Shown here piece by piece: positions 48,925 through 57,826 of a stretch of 64,000 nt of DNA. The DNA comes from Achromobacter denitrificans NBRC 15125. GTDB taxonomy: Bacteria > Pseudomonadota > Gammaproteobacteria > Burkholderiales > Burkholderiaceae_B. The number at the start of each line of letters is the position of its first letter. Position 1 is the first letter of the stretch. Made by a program: the position numbers and the translations under genes. The stretch is taken from NCBI RefSeq assembly GCF_001571365.1, contig NZ_BCTQ01000009.1, forward strand, positions 62,001 to 126,000, in the 5' to 3' direction. Below the pieces are notes generated by a model. It worked only from the letters and a program-made list of their open reading frames with translations. It did no database searches and was not told the origin of the DNA.

Positions 48925-50084
48925 TCTTTTTGCTCCTTCAGGGATGGATCGGACGCCGGCGCGGCGTCCGTGAAACGTTCAATCCGGAATGGCGCGATCG
49001 GCAGGTCCGTCGCGCCGGTGGTGATCAGGTCGGCCATGATGCGGCCGACGATGGGCCCCAGCTCGAAGCCGTGGGCCGAGAATCCAAAGGCATGGAAGGC
49101 GGTCTCGTGGCGGCTGCTGCGGCCGATCACGGGTATCTCGTCCGGCATGGCCGCCTCGATGCCCGCCCAGCCTCGGTTCACGACCGCGTCGCGCATGTGC
49201 GGGAACAGGTCGCAGACCGTGCGCGCGCCTTCGGCCAGCGAGCGGAAATCCAGTTCGGTCCATTCCGCGTCGCGGTCCACCCAGGCGCGCCGCCCGCCGC
49301 CGATCAGGACGGTTCCGTTGGCGCGCTGCTTGAACGACAGGGCGCGGCCCGTGCCCAGCACCACCGGATCGAGGAAATGGTCCATGCGCAGGGTCACCAG
49401 CATCATGGGGCTGATGGCGGTCAACGGCACCGGCTCGCCCCAGGCCGCGGCGATGCGGTCGGCCCAGGCGCCGGCGCAGTTCAGCACCCGCGGCGCGGTG
49501 TACACGCCCGCGTCCGTCTCCACGCGCCATTGGCCGTCGCGGCGCGCCACCGCATTCACGCGCACGCCTTCCAGGAAGCGGGCCCCCAGGCTGGCCGCCT
49601 TCATGCGGAAAGCCAGCGTCGTGCGGTAGGGATCCGCGGCGGCATCCTCGCGCGCGATCAGCCCGCCTTGCACCGTGGGCGCCAGCGCCGGAATCAGCGC
49701 CCGCAGATCCTCGGGACTTATCCACTGCTCGTGGGTATAGCCATGGTCCGTCATGGTTTGCAGGCGGGCGCGCAGCAGGGCCGCGTCCTCGGCGTTCTCC
49801 GCCACGCGCACCTGGCCGTGCTGCTCGAAGCCGCAATCATCGTCCACCAGCTCGCCGATGCGATACCAGAGCTCGCGCGAGGCCAGCGCCAGCGGCACCT
49901 CGGCCAGGTGCCTCGACAGGGTGCGCACGCCGCCCGCGTTCACGCCGGAGGCGTGCCGGCCCACGTAGTTCTTCTCGATCACCAGCGGCTGCATGCCCGC
50001 GCGCGCCAGATGCAGCGCCGCCGAGCTGCCGTGCAGCCCGCCGCCGATGATGATGACTTCCGCCGACCGCGTGGCACCGGTCAT
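48921..50084 (-). CDS. FAD-dependent amino-acid oxidoreductase (DadA/glycine-oxidase-like)
   Basis: A 387-residue flavoprotein of the DAO family. The N-terminal FAD loop is Val-Ile-Ile-Ile-Gly-Gly-Gly-Leu-His-Gly-Ser, followed by Glu at the end of the second strand, with LNCAGAWAD in the middle and a C-terminal HAFGFSAHGFELGP segment. It oxidises a secondary or D-amine to an imine. It comes 15 bases after the FAD/NAD oxidoreductase and is distinct from the second DAO-type gene at 51831, so the operon has two such oxidases. Confidence 0.9.
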   Translation of the reverse strand: MTGATRSAEVIIIGGGLHGSSAALHLARAGMQPLVIEKNYVGRHASGVNAGGVRTLSRHLAEVPLALASRELWYRIGELVDDDCGFEQHGQVRVAENAEDAALLRARLQTMTDHGYTHEQWISPEDLRALIPALAPTVQGGLIAREDAAADPYRTTLAFRMKAASLGARFLEGVRVNAVARRDGQWRVETDAGVYTAPRVLNCAGAWADRIAAAWGEPVPLTAISPMMLVTLRMDHFLDPVVLGTGRALSFKQRANGTVLIGGGRRAWVDRDAEWTELDFRSLAEGARTVCDLFPHMRDAVVNRGWAGIEAAMPDEIPVIGRSSRHETAFHAFGFSAHGFELGPIVGRIMADLITTGATDLPIAPFRIERFTDAAPASDPSLKEQKE

Positions 50085-50099
50085 GTCTACTCCTTCGGT

Positions 50100-51542
50100 T
50101 TACTTTTTCAGCCGGACGACGGCCTGCCTCGAATCGTCCGTCTGCGGCAGCGAGGCGAGTTCGCCCAGCGTCAGCGGCTTGGTCGGGAACCGCAGGCGGT
50201 AATAGCCCACCTCCTGCGTCGGCACGCCGCGCTCCTCGGCGATGATCTCCGACACGGTCAGCCCGCAGAACCGGCCCTGGCAGGGTCCCATGCCGCAGCG
50301 CAGGAACGCCTTCATCTGGTTGGGTCCGCTGCATCCCAGCTTGACGGTGTCGCGCACCTGCGCCGCGGTGACTTCCTCGCAACGACAGACGATAGTGTCG
50401 CCGGTGGGGCGCCGGAACGCGTCGGGCGTCTTGTAGAGCGCGTCGAAAAACTCGCGGCCGCGAACGGCCCGCGCCAACGCCGCGCGCGGCGCAGCAGCCT
50501 CGCCATCGCGCTTGGCGGCATCGATGCGGCCCAGCAGGTGGGCGGCCTGCAAGGCGGCCAGCCGGCCGCGATGCTCTGCCGCCAGCGCGCCGGCGATGCC
50601 CGCGCCGTCGCCCGCCATGCCGATGCCCTCGACCGAGGTCAGGCCCCACTCGTCGACCTGCGGCTCCCAACAGTCCAGCGCGTCGTTCCAGCGGTGCTCC
50701 GCGCCCACGGCGCGCGACAGGTTCACGTTGGGCACCACGCCCTGGTGCAGCATCAGCTGGTCCGCGGGCAACGTTTTGCTGACGCCATCCGCCGTATAGC
50801 GCACGCTTTGCAGTTTGCCGTCGCCCAATGCCTCCAGCGCCGTCACGCCGCGCGTGATGGGCACCGCAGCCTTGACCGCGCGCAGCAGCTTCAGGCCCTT
50901 GCCCAGGTACGGCGAACGCAGGAAGCCCCAGACCTTGGGCAGCGCCTGGCTCATGCGTCCCGGCGGCGTGGTTTCGAGCAGGGCGTCGATCTTCACCCCA
51001 GCGTTCAGGTACTGCCAGGCCACCAGGTACAGCAGCGGGCCGCTGCCCGCCAGCACCGTGCGGTCGGCGGGCACCACGCCCGCCGACTTCAGCAGAATCT
51101 GCGCGGCGCCGGCCGTGATGACGCCGGGCAGCGTCCAGCCGGGAATGGGAAAGGGGCGTTCCTGTGCGCCCGTGGCCAGCAGCAGCCGGCGCGCATGCAC
51201 GATGCGCGCCTCGCCCGCCACCGAGTAGGCCACCTCGAAGCCGTTTTCCGGTTGGGGCGCGGTGCGCTCGGCCACCGCCCACACCGTGGCGCCCGGCACG
51301 TAGCGCGCGCCGGACTGCTGGAAGGGCCCCACCAGCGAGGCGCCATGCCAGTAATCTTCGCCCAGGATGGCGCGGTCGGTCACGGGCGTGGTCGTGATGG
51401 CCCGATAGATCTGGCCGCCCGGCGCCGGCTGTTCGTCCAGCAGCACGGTATCCACGCCCAGCTTCGCGGCCAGCGTCGCTGCCGCCAATCCTGCCGGGCC
51501 CGCGCCCACCACCAGCAAATCGCATTGCGTCGTATCGATCAT
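50100..51542 (-). CDS. FAD/NAD(P)-binding oxidoreductase with BFD [2Fe-2S] domain (HcnB/OoxA/LhpE-like)
   Basis: A 480-residue subunit. Two dinucleotide-binding folds (Val-Gly-Ala-Gly-Pro-Ala-Gly near residue 12; LAGSGPLLYL near 170) are followed by a C-terminal BFD-like [2Fe-2S] domain with Cys-Arg-Cys-Glu-Glu and Cys-Gly-Met-Gly-Pro-Cys-x3-Phe-Cys. This is the beta subunit type of hydrogen-cyanide synthase, octopine/nopaline oxidase and D-hydroxyproline dehydrogenase complexes. The start overlaps the stop of the small [2Fe-2S] gene. It would pass electrons from the flavin oxidase to the respiratory chain. Confidence 0.92.
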   Translation of the reverse strand: MIDTTQCDLLVVGAGPAGLAAATLAAKLGVDTVLLDEQPAPGGQIYRAITTTPVTDRAILGEDYWHGASLVGPFQQSGARYVPGATVWAVAERTAPQPENGFEVAYSVAGEARIVHARRLLLATGAQERPFPIPGWTLPGVITAGAAQILLKSAGVVPADRTVLAGSGPLLYLVAWQYLNAGVKIDALLETTPPGRMSQALPKVWGFLRSPYLGKGLKLLRAVKAAVPITRGVTALEALGDGKLQSVRYTADGVSKTLPADQLMLHQGVVPNVNLSRAVGAEHRWNDALDCWEPQVDEWGLTSVEGIGMAGDGAGIAGALAAEHRGRLAALQAAHLLGRIDAAKRDGEAAAPRAALARAVRGREFFDALYKTPDAFRRPTGDTIVCRCEEVTAAQVRDTVKLGCSGPNQMKAFLRCGMGPCQGRFCGLTVSEIIAEERGVPTQEVGYYRLRFPTKPLTLGELASLPQTDDSRQAVVRLKK

Positions 51543-51847
51543 GCCTGCACCTTGCGCGCGCCCAGCTGGCGCTCGATCTTCATGCCTTCGCGCACGGCCG
51601 TCATGCAGCCCTGCTGGTTCGCCTGGCCGTCGATGGTGACCAGGCAGTCGTAGCACACGCCCATCATGCAATAGGGCCCCCGCGGCACTTCGTTGACCGC
51701 CGTGTCGCGGCACGCCTGCACGCCGCCGGCGAACAGCGCCGCGGCCACGCTGTCGCCCTGGCGGCACAACAGCTCGGCCCCGTTGACCGTTACGCGCACC
51801 GGCGCGCCCTGCGCCTGGCGTTGCGCCTCGTCAAGCCTCTTGAACAT
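51539..51847 (-). CDS. Small [2Fe-2S] ferredoxin-like subunit (HcnA/LhpF-like)
   Basis: A 102-residue subunit with Cys60-x4-Cys65-x2-Cys68-x12-Cys81, the plant-type [2Fe-2S] arrangement used by the small subunit of HcnABC-like amine dehydrogenases. It overlaps the upstream flavoprotein gene by 17 bases and the downstream one by four, so the three subunits are translationally linked and likely form a heterotrimer. Confidence 0.92.
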   Translation of the reverse strand: MFKRLDEAQRQAQGAPVRVTVNGAELLCRQGDSVAAALFAGGVQACRDTAVNEVPRGPYCMMGVCYDCLVTIDGQANQQGCMTAVREGMKIERQLGARKVQA

Positions 51848-52988
51848 GGAACCTCCGGGTCGAGAAGGGCGCCATGTCGTCGGCCAGCGAGCCGGCGGCG
51901 ATCATGGGCGCCAGATTGAGCGCGTGCGCGGCGGCCAGCGTCACGCCGCTATGACAGGTGGCGACGAAGGCCCCCGGGCACGTTTCGGATTGCTGATAGA
52001 TGGGAAAGCCGTCCTTGGACATCACGCGCAGCGCCGCCCAGCTGCGCACCACCCGCACCTCGCGCAGCGCGGGCAGGGTGCGCACGGCGCGGTCGGCCAG
52101 CGTGCCCAGGATGGGCAGGCCCACCTGGTTGTCCGCGTAGCCCGCCTCTTCCTGCGAATCGCCGATCAGCCAGGTGCCTTCGTCGGTCTGGCGCAGCGTG
52201 GACAACGGCGTTTCGAGCATGCGGCGCGTGCGTTCCAGCACCACGATCTGGCCGCGCTGCGGGCGCACCGGCACGTCCAGGCCCACCTGCGCGCCCAGCT
52301 CCTTGTTCGACAGCCCCGAGGCCAGCACGATCTTGCGCGCGCGCACCGTGCCGGCCGGCGTGTCGATCTCGAACACGCCGTCGCGTTGGCGGACGCGCTG
52401 CGCCGGACGGCGCGGCAGGTAATCCACAACCCGCTGTGCAAAACTCGTGTGCAGCGCGCGCAGCAGCTTGAGTGGATTGGCGATGCCGTCCACCGGCGTC
52501 CAGGTCGCGCCGCGCACGTCGGGGCCGATGCCCGGCACCAGGTCGGCGACCTCCGCCCGGTCGAGCAGCTTCCATTCGTATTGCGACATGCCCGGCTGCG
52601 CCAGCAGGGTCTGCATGAATTTGACCCGGGCCTCCACTTCGGCCTCGCTCAACAGCGCATGCAGACCGCCGCGCTGCTCCAGGTGCACGTCCACGCCGGT
52701 CTCGTCGAGCAGCGCCGCGGCCAGGCGCGACCACCCCGTGGCCGAGATCATGGTCCAGACGCCGTAGCGCGGCAACCCCATGCCTTTGCTCTGCACCCAG
52801 ACCAGCCCGAAGTTGCCGCGCGAGGCCCGGTAGGCCACGTCGCCTTCGTCCAGCACGGCCACGTGGTCCAGCTCGCGCCGCAAGCCATAGGCGATGGCCG
52901 ACCCGACCAGTCCGCCGCCGATCACCGCCGCGTCGTAGATCCCGCGATGCGCGGGCGCGCGCGGCGCCAGTTGTTTCTCGTCCGTCAT
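51831..52988 (-). CDS. FAD-dependent oxidase subunit (HcnC/OoxB/LhpB-like)
   Basis: A 385-residue DAO-family flavoprotein with FAD loop Ala-Val-Ile-Gly-Gly-Gly-Leu-Val-Gly-Ser near residue 25, a substrate-side Tyr/Arg-rich region, and a C-terminal CHSGVTLAAAHAL segment. It is the catalytic subunit type of octopine/nopaline oxidase and D-hydroxyproline dehydrogenase. Its start overlaps the upstream permease stop at 52988. With the two following genes it forms the oxidase core. Substrate: an opine-, N-alkyl- or imino-acid-like amine is likely, not provable here. Confidence 0.9.
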   Translation of the reverse strand: MTDEKQLAPRAPAHRGIYDAAVIGGGLVGSAIAYGLRRELDHVAVLDEGDVAYRASRGNFGLVWVQSKGMGLPRYGVWTMISATGWSRLAAALLDETGVDVHLEQRGGLHALLSEAEVEARVKFMQTLLAQPGMSQYEWKLLDRAEVADLVPGIGPDVRGATWTPVDGIANPLKLLRALHTSFAQRVVDYLPRRPAQRVRQRDGVFEIDTPAGTVRARKIVLASGLSNKELGAQVGLDVPVRPQRGQIVVLERTRRMLETPLSTLRQTDEGTWLIGDSQEEAGYADNQVGLPILGTLADRAVRTLPALREVRVVRSWAALRVMSKDGFPIYQQSETCPGAFVATCHSGVTLAAAHALNLAPMIAAGSLADDMAPFSTRRFHVQEA

Positions 52989-53788
52989 TAGCGTCCCTTT
53001 CCTACAAACAGCTTTTCCAGGCCGACCACGCGGTCCAGGATGAATATGGCGATGATCGTCACGTAGATCAGCACGGCCGACACAGCAGTCACCAGCGGAT
53101 CGATCGTGTCTTCGATATGCAGGAAGATCCGCACCGGCAGCGTGGTCGTGGACGGCGATGCGATGAAGATGGACATGGTGAGCTCATCGAAGCTGGTGAT
53201 GAACGCGATCACCCAGCCGCTGACCACGCCGGGCAACAACAACGGCAGCACCACTCGACGGAACGCGGTCCAGTTGGACGCGCCCAGCGATTGCGCGGCG
53301 CGCTCCAGCGCCGGATCGATGCCCGTGGCCGATGCCAGCACCAGGCGCAGCGCGTAGGGCATGATCAGGATCACGTGCGCCACCACCAGGCCCACGTATG
53401 TGCCCGCCAGATCCACCGTCGTGAAGAACTTCAGGAAGGCCAGGCCCAGCACCACGTGCGGAATCATCAGCGGCGAAAGGAAGAAGGCCACCAGCGCCTC
53501 GCGGCCGCGGAAGCGGTTGCGGGCCAGCGCCAGCGCGCTGGGCACGGCCAGCACAATCGCCAGGCTGGCCGACAGCGTGCCCAGGCCCAGGCTGAACCAG
53601 AAGGCCTCGACGAAGCGCGGGTTGTCCAGGATGGCGCGGAACCAGCGCAGCGACAGGCCGCCCGAAGGCAGGGAGATGAATCCTTCCGAGGTGAACGCCA
53701 CCGCGCAGACCATGACGATGGGCGCGAGGATGAAGAGAATGAACAGCGTGTGGAACAGCAGGCCGATCGGACCGTTCTTGAATGGCAT
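52988..53788 (-). CDS. ABC permease (PotC-like)
   Basis: A 266-residue inner-membrane permease with six helices and the EAA loop Glu-Arg-Ala-Ala-Gln-Ser-Leu-Gly-Ala-Ser (about 158-167), in the spermidine/putrescine/opine importer family. It overlaps the following oxidase gene by one base and follows the other permease by one base. Confidence 0.94.
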   Translation of the reverse strand: MPFKNGPIGLLFHTLFILFILAPIVMVCAVAFTSEGFISLPSGGLSLRWFRAILDNPRFVEAFWFSLGLGTLSASLAIVLAVPSALALARNRFRGREALVAFFLSPLMIPHVVLGLAFLKFFTTVDLAGTYVGLVVAHVILIMPYALRLVLASATGIDPALERAAQSLGASNWTAFRRVVLPLLLPGVVSGWVIAFITSFDELTMSIFIASPSTTTLPVRIFLHIEDTIDPLVTAVSAVLIYVTIIAIFILDRVVGLEKLFVGKGR

Positions 53789-53789
53789 G

Positions 53790-54656
53790 TCAGCCTCCCG
53801 CCTGGTTGAAGACCGCGCCGTACTTGCGCTCGATGATCCGGTTGGCCGACAGCAGCACCACGACCGTCGCCAGCAGCAGCACCACCGCCAGCGCCGCGCC
53901 CAGCGGCCAGTTCAGGGTGTTCAGGAACTCGTCGTAGGCGGCGGTGGCCACGTTCTTCAGGCGGCGCCCGCCGATGATGGCCGGCGTGGCGAAGGAGCTG
54001 GCCGCCATCGCGAACACCATGATCGCGCCCGACAGGATGCCGGGCATGACTTGGGGGATGACGACGCGGCGGATCACCGTGAACTGCGTGGCGCCCAAGG
54101 ACAGCGCGGCCGCTTCCGTGGACGGGTTGATCCGCTGCAGCGAGGCCCACACCGATATCACCATGAAGGGCACCAGCACGTGCGTGAGCGCGATGGCCAC
54201 GCCCAGGTTGCTGTACATCAGGTCCACCGGCGCCGAGATGAGCCCGATGCCCATCAGCGCCTTGTTGATCAGCCCGGTGGAGCCGAACAACAGCGCCCAG
54301 CCCAGCGTGCGCACCACGACCGAGATCAGCAGCGGCCCCAGCACCACCATCAGGAACAGCCCCTTCCACGGATTGGCCATGCGCGACAGCACGTAGGCCT
54401 CCGCCGTGCCCAGCACCAGACAGGCCACCGTCACGACGGCCGCGACGCCGAAGGTGCGGGCGTAGATCTCGTAGTAGTAGCCGTCGGAGAAGATTTCGAT
54501 GTAGTTCTTCCACGTGAACGTGGCTTGCATGCCGCCGTAGAACTGGAAGTCGAAGAAGCTGATCAGGAACACCAGCGCCATCGGCACCACCAGGAAGGTG
54601 GCATACACCGCCAGCGCCGGCGTGCTCAGCACCCAGGGATTGACGCGCGCGCTCAT
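53790..54656 (-). CDS. ABC permease (PotB-like)
   Basis: A 288-residue permease with six helices and EAA loop Glu-Ala-Ala-Ala-Leu-Ser-Leu-Gly-Ala-Thr. ATG 54656 overlaps the stop of the ATPase gene (TGA/ATG overlap); the longer upstream reading would run over the ATPase gene and is rejected. It pairs with the PotC-like permease. Confidence 0.93.
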   Translation of the reverse strand: MSARVNPWVLSTPALAVYATFLVVPMALVFLISFFDFQFYGGMQATFTWKNYIEIFSDGYYYEIYARTFGVAAVVTVACLVLGTAEAYVLSRMANPWKGLFLMVVLGPLLISVVVRTLGWALLFGSTGLINKALMGIGLISAPVDLMYSNLGVAIALTHVLVPFMVISVWASLQRINPSTEAAALSLGATQFTVIRRVVIPQVMPGILSGAIMVFAMAASSFATPAIIGGRRLKNVATAAYDEFLNTLNWPLGAALAVVLLLATVVVLLSANRIIERKYGAVFNQAGG

Positions 54657-55705
54657 GACGGCCGCCCCGGCGCCACCACGCACATGTCCTGGGCGCGCCA
54701 GCGCAGGTGCACCGTCTCGCCTTCGGCGGGCACGGGCACGCCGTCGTTCTGGCGGATCACCATTACTTCGCCCACCGAGGTCTCGACCTGGCACAGCCAG
54801 TGATTACCCTGGAACACGCGGGTTTTCATGCGGCCGGGCAGGGCACAGGCGGCCGGCTCGGAGAACAGGATCTTCTCGGGGCGCACGATCACCGCGCCCT
54901 GGGGCACGGGCGCGCCGTCCATCGAGACGTGCGCCTCGCCGATGCGCGCGCGCGTTTCGCCGGCGTACTGCTCGGCCTGCGGCGTGAACACGTTGGCCTT
55001 GCCCAGGAAGCCGCCCACGAACTGGCTGGCCGGCCCTTCATAGGCCTGGAAGGGCTCCGCCACCTGCTCCACGCGCCCCTGGTTCATCACCACGATGCGG
55101 TCCGACAGCGCCAGCGCTTCGGACTGGTCGTGCGTCACCAGGATGGTGGTGGTGCCCACCGTGCGCTGGATGCTGCGCAATTCCAACTGCATTTCCTCGC
55201 GCAGCTTGGCGTCCAGGTTGGACAGCGGTTCGTCCAGCAGCAGCACGCTGGGCCGGATGACCAACGCCCGCGCCAGCGCCACGCGCTGCTGCTGTCCGCC
55301 GGACATGCGCGCGGGATGGCGGTCGGCCAGGTGCGCCAGGCCCACCAGCTTGAGGGCGTCGGCCACCCGCGCCACGCGTTCGTCCTTCCTGACCCGCTGC
55401 ATTTCCAGCCCGAAAGACACGTTCTCGGCCGCGGTCATGTGCGGGAACAGGGCATAGTTCTGGAACACCATGCCCAGGCCGCGCTTGTTGGCCGGCACCT
55501 TGCTGACGTCCCTGCCGTCCAGCACGATGCTGCCGCCCGAAGGCTCCACGAAACCGGCGATCATCTGCAGCGTGGTCGTCTTGCCGCAGCCGGACGGCCC
55601 CAGCAGCGAAATGAATTCGCCGCGGTTCACGGACAGGCTCAGGTCCTGCACGGCGGCCGTGTCGCCATAGCGCTTGCTCAGGCGATTCAAAACTAGGTAG
55701 GTCAT
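54653..55705 (-). CDS. ABC ATP-binding protein (PotA-like)
   Basis: A 350-residue ATPase. Walker A Gly36-Pro-Ser-Gly-Cys-Gly-Lys42-Thr-Thr, signature Met-Ser-Gly-Gly-Gln-Gln-Gln-Arg, Walker B LLLDEPLSNLD, and a C-terminal TOBE-type regulatory domain (about 280-345). It drives uptake of a polyamine- or opine-like ligand. Forty-eight bases separate it from the binding-protein stop. Confidence 0.94.
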   Translation of the reverse strand: MTYLVLNRLSKRYGDTAAVQDLSLSVNRGEFISLLGPSGCGKTTTLQMIAGFVEPSGGSIVLDGRDVSKVPANKRGLGMVFQNYALFPHMTAAENVSFGLEMQRVRKDERVARVADALKLVGLAHLADRHPARMSGGQQQRVALARALVIRPSVLLLDEPLSNLDAKLREEMQLELRSIQRTVGTTTILVTHDQSEALALSDRIVVMNQGRVEQVAEPFQAYEGPASQFVGGFLGKANVFTPQAEQYAGETRARIGEAHVSMDGAPVPQGAVIVRPEKILFSEPAACALPGRMKTRVFQGNHWLCQVETSVGEVMVIRQNDGVPVPAEGETVHLRWRAQDMCVVAPGRPS

Positions 55706-55753
55706 GGATGCTCCCCTGGGCGGCGCGCCGCGCCGCCCGTTTCCGTCCTGGCG

Positions 55754-56782
55754 TCAGCGCTCGATTTCCCGCGTCCAGCGCTTGTTCCAGTCATCCCGGT
55801 TCTGGTTGACCGTGTCCCAATCGATCACGATCAGGTCGGCGGCGCGCTTGCCGATAGGCAGCGGCACGCGGGGATCGTCCGTGACCTTGGCCTTCTTGTT
55901 CACCGGCCCGTAGCCATAGGCCGACGCCAGCTTCTCCTGCACCTCGGGAGAGACCAGGTATTGCACGAAGGCCTGGGCGGCCGGGTTGGCATTGGGCTTG
56001 GCGACCGGACACACCGACGACAACAGGGCGTAGGCGCCTTCCTGGGGATACACGAAGCCCACCGGGAATCCGGTATCGGCGAATGCCTTGGCGCGGCCGC
56101 TGCCCCAGACCGAGATCACCGCCTGGCCGCTGGAGAAGAGCTCGGTCATCTTGCCCGGAGAAGGCTCATAGACCAGCACGTTGGGGCCGACCTCGTTCTT
56201 GAAGGTGACGAAGCCGGGATCGATCTTCTTCTCGCCGCCGCCGCCTTCGCGCGCATACTCCACCAGCGCGTGCAGCCCGTAGGTGTTGTTCAGCGGCGGC
56301 ACCACCAGCTGCTTCTTGTACTTGGGATCCTTCAGGTCCTTCCAGGACGCGGGCGGCGCCCACTTCTTCTCGTCGAAGACCTTCTTGTTGTACATGATGC
56401 CGGTGGCCACGATGCCGATGGCGACCGCCTTGTCGTCCTTGTAGCGGGCCGTGCCGTAGATATCGTCGGCCGGCAGCCCCTTGATGGGTTCGCAGAAGCC
56501 CAGCGCGATGGCCTGGTACATGGGGCCGTCGTCGATGATGGCCACGTCGATCTGCTGATTGCTTTTCTGCGCCTGCAGGCGCGCCACCGTGTTGGTGGAA
56601 TTGCCAGCCACGTAATCCAGCTCGACGCCATGTTGCTTGGCGAAGGGCGGGAAGATGTCCTTGCGCATGATGTCTTCGAACGAACCGCCATATCCCGCGA
56701 CCACCAGCTTCTGCGCCGCCGCGTTGCCGCCGAGTCCGACGGCCACCGTTGCCGCCGCGAGCACTGCAAGTACCTTGCCCAT
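55754..56782 (-). CDS. ABC substrate-binding protein (PotD/opine type)
   Basis: A 342-residue periplasmic protein with signal peptide (1 to about 24, Asn-Ala-Ala-Ala-Gln) and the family start Leu-Val-Val-Ala-Gly-Tyr-Gly-Gly-Ser-Phe. It is in the extracellular solute-binding family of polyamines, opines and related cations. ATG 56782 is supported by the signal peptide and a GGGGG site upstream on the minus strand. First gene of the nine-gene operon, facing the GntR regulator. Confidence 0.93.
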   Translation of the reverse strand: MGKVLAVLAAATVAVGLGGNAAAQKLVVAGYGGSFEDIMRKDIFPPFAKQHGVELDYVAGNSTNTVARLQAQKSNQQIDVAIIDDGPMYQAIALGFCEPIKGLPADDIYGTARYKDDKAVAIGIVATGIMYNKKVFDEKKWAPPASWKDLKDPKYKKQLVVPPLNNTYGLHALVEYAREGGGGEKKIDPGFVTFKNEVGPNVLVYEPSPGKMTELFSSGQAVISVWGSGRAKAFADTGFPVGFVYPQEGAYALLSSVCPVAKPNANPAAQAFVQYLVSPEVQEKLASAYGYGPVNKKAKVTDDPRVPLPIGKRAADLIVIDWDTVNQNRDDWNKRWTREIER

Positions 56783-56917
56783 GAGAACCCCCGAATATAG
56801 GAAGAAAACTGCAAGAACTGCCGGATGCCGCCAGGAACGCGGGAGGGCCGCAAGGCCGCGAGGCATGCAAAAAAATTGCGCTTCCCGTGTTCCTGGACTT
56901 CATGTCCGCCGTACAAT

Positions 56918-56943
56918 TTGTCCGTACATGAATGTCCGGACAA
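56918..56943. promoter_or_regulatory. GntR-type operator palindrome
   Basis: A 26-base palindrome centred between 56930 and 56931. The left arm is TTGTCCGTACAT, the centre GA, and the right arm ATGTCCGGACAA, with only one mismatch (56925/56936). A half-site (TTGTCCGGAGAA) recurs at 56977-56988 and a partial one (ATGTCCGCC) at 56902-56910. It lies in the divergent region between the binding-protein and gntR-type genes, so it should control both. Confidence 0.75.
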
Positions 56944-57022
56944 ATAATGAATCCGAGAGAATGGCCTTGTCAATCGGTTATTGTCCGGAGAAACCCCTAA
57001 GACCATCCAAGGAGCCTTCCCC

Positions 57023-57826
57023 ATGACCCGATCCTCCGAGCGCGCAGCCGCTCCCGGCGGAGCGCGGCAAGCCCGCGGCAAGCCGGAATCCCCGGCGCCC
57101 GGCGGCGACTCCGACGGCCCCCGCTACAAGAGCATTTTTCAGACGCTTTCGCAGGACATCCGCTCGGGCCGCTATCCCGTGATGACGCTGCTGCCCACCG
57201 AGCACGAACTCTGCGACCTCTTCGACGCCAGCCGCCACACCATCCGCGAAGCCATCCGCATGCTGACGGTGGCCGGCATGGTGTCGCGCCGTCCCGGCGT
57301 GGGAACGCGGGTGGAAGCCGCGAGCGCCCGCACGCGCTTCACGCAGCGCATCTCGCAGTTCCCCGACCTGCTGCAGTACGCGCGCAACGCCGCGCTGCTG
57401 GTGCAGGACGTGCGCACCATCAGGCTCGGCAAACGGCTGGCCGAAACGCTGGGCTGCGAAGCCGGTCTGTCCTGGTTGCATATCAACTCCATCAAGACGC
57501 TGGACGACCGGGACACGCCCGCCGCCTGCACGCTGATCTACACCGATCCCGCGCGCTCCGACGTGCGCGTCGAGGTCAAATCGCGCATTTCCCTGCTGCG
57601 CCTGATCGAAGACCATTTCGGCGAACGCATCACCGAGGTCAACCAGGAGTTCTCGGCCACGCCCATCGGCGCGACGATGGCGAAGCAACTCCGGGTCGAA
57701 CCCAGGACGCCGGGGTTCGTCATCACGCGCCGCTATTACGGCGATGGCGGCGTGCTGCTGCTGGCCACCATCACCACGTTTCCCCACGACAAGATGAAGT
57801 ACTCCATGACGCTCAACGTGGGGTGA
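57023..57826 (+). CDS. GntR-family (HutC-type) transcriptional regulator
   Basis: A 267-residue regulator. After a disordered Ala/Gly/Pro-rich N-terminus (1 to about 33) comes a winged helix-turn-helix (about 36-100) with LPTEHELCDLFDASRHTIREAI (in parts), then a UTRA effector-binding domain (about 120-260). ATG 57023 follows AAGGAG. An in-frame start at 56981 would overlap the second half-site and is less likely. It likely senses the substrate of the divergent importer/oxidase operon. The 3' end overlaps the convergent hyuB-type gene by 14 bases. Confidence 0.93.
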   Translation: MTRSSERAAAPGGARQARGKPESPAPGGDSDGPRYKSIFQTLSQDIRSGRYPVMTLLPTEHELCDLFDASRHTIREAIRMLTVAGMVSRRPGVGTRVEAASARTRFTQRISQFPDLLQYARNAALLVQDVRTIRLGKRLAETLGCEAGLSWLHINSIKTLDDRDTPAACTLIYTDPARSDVRVEVKSRISLLRLIEDHFGERITEVNQEFSATPIGATMAKQLRVEPRTPGFVITRRYYGDGGVLLLATITTFPHDKMKYSMTLNVG

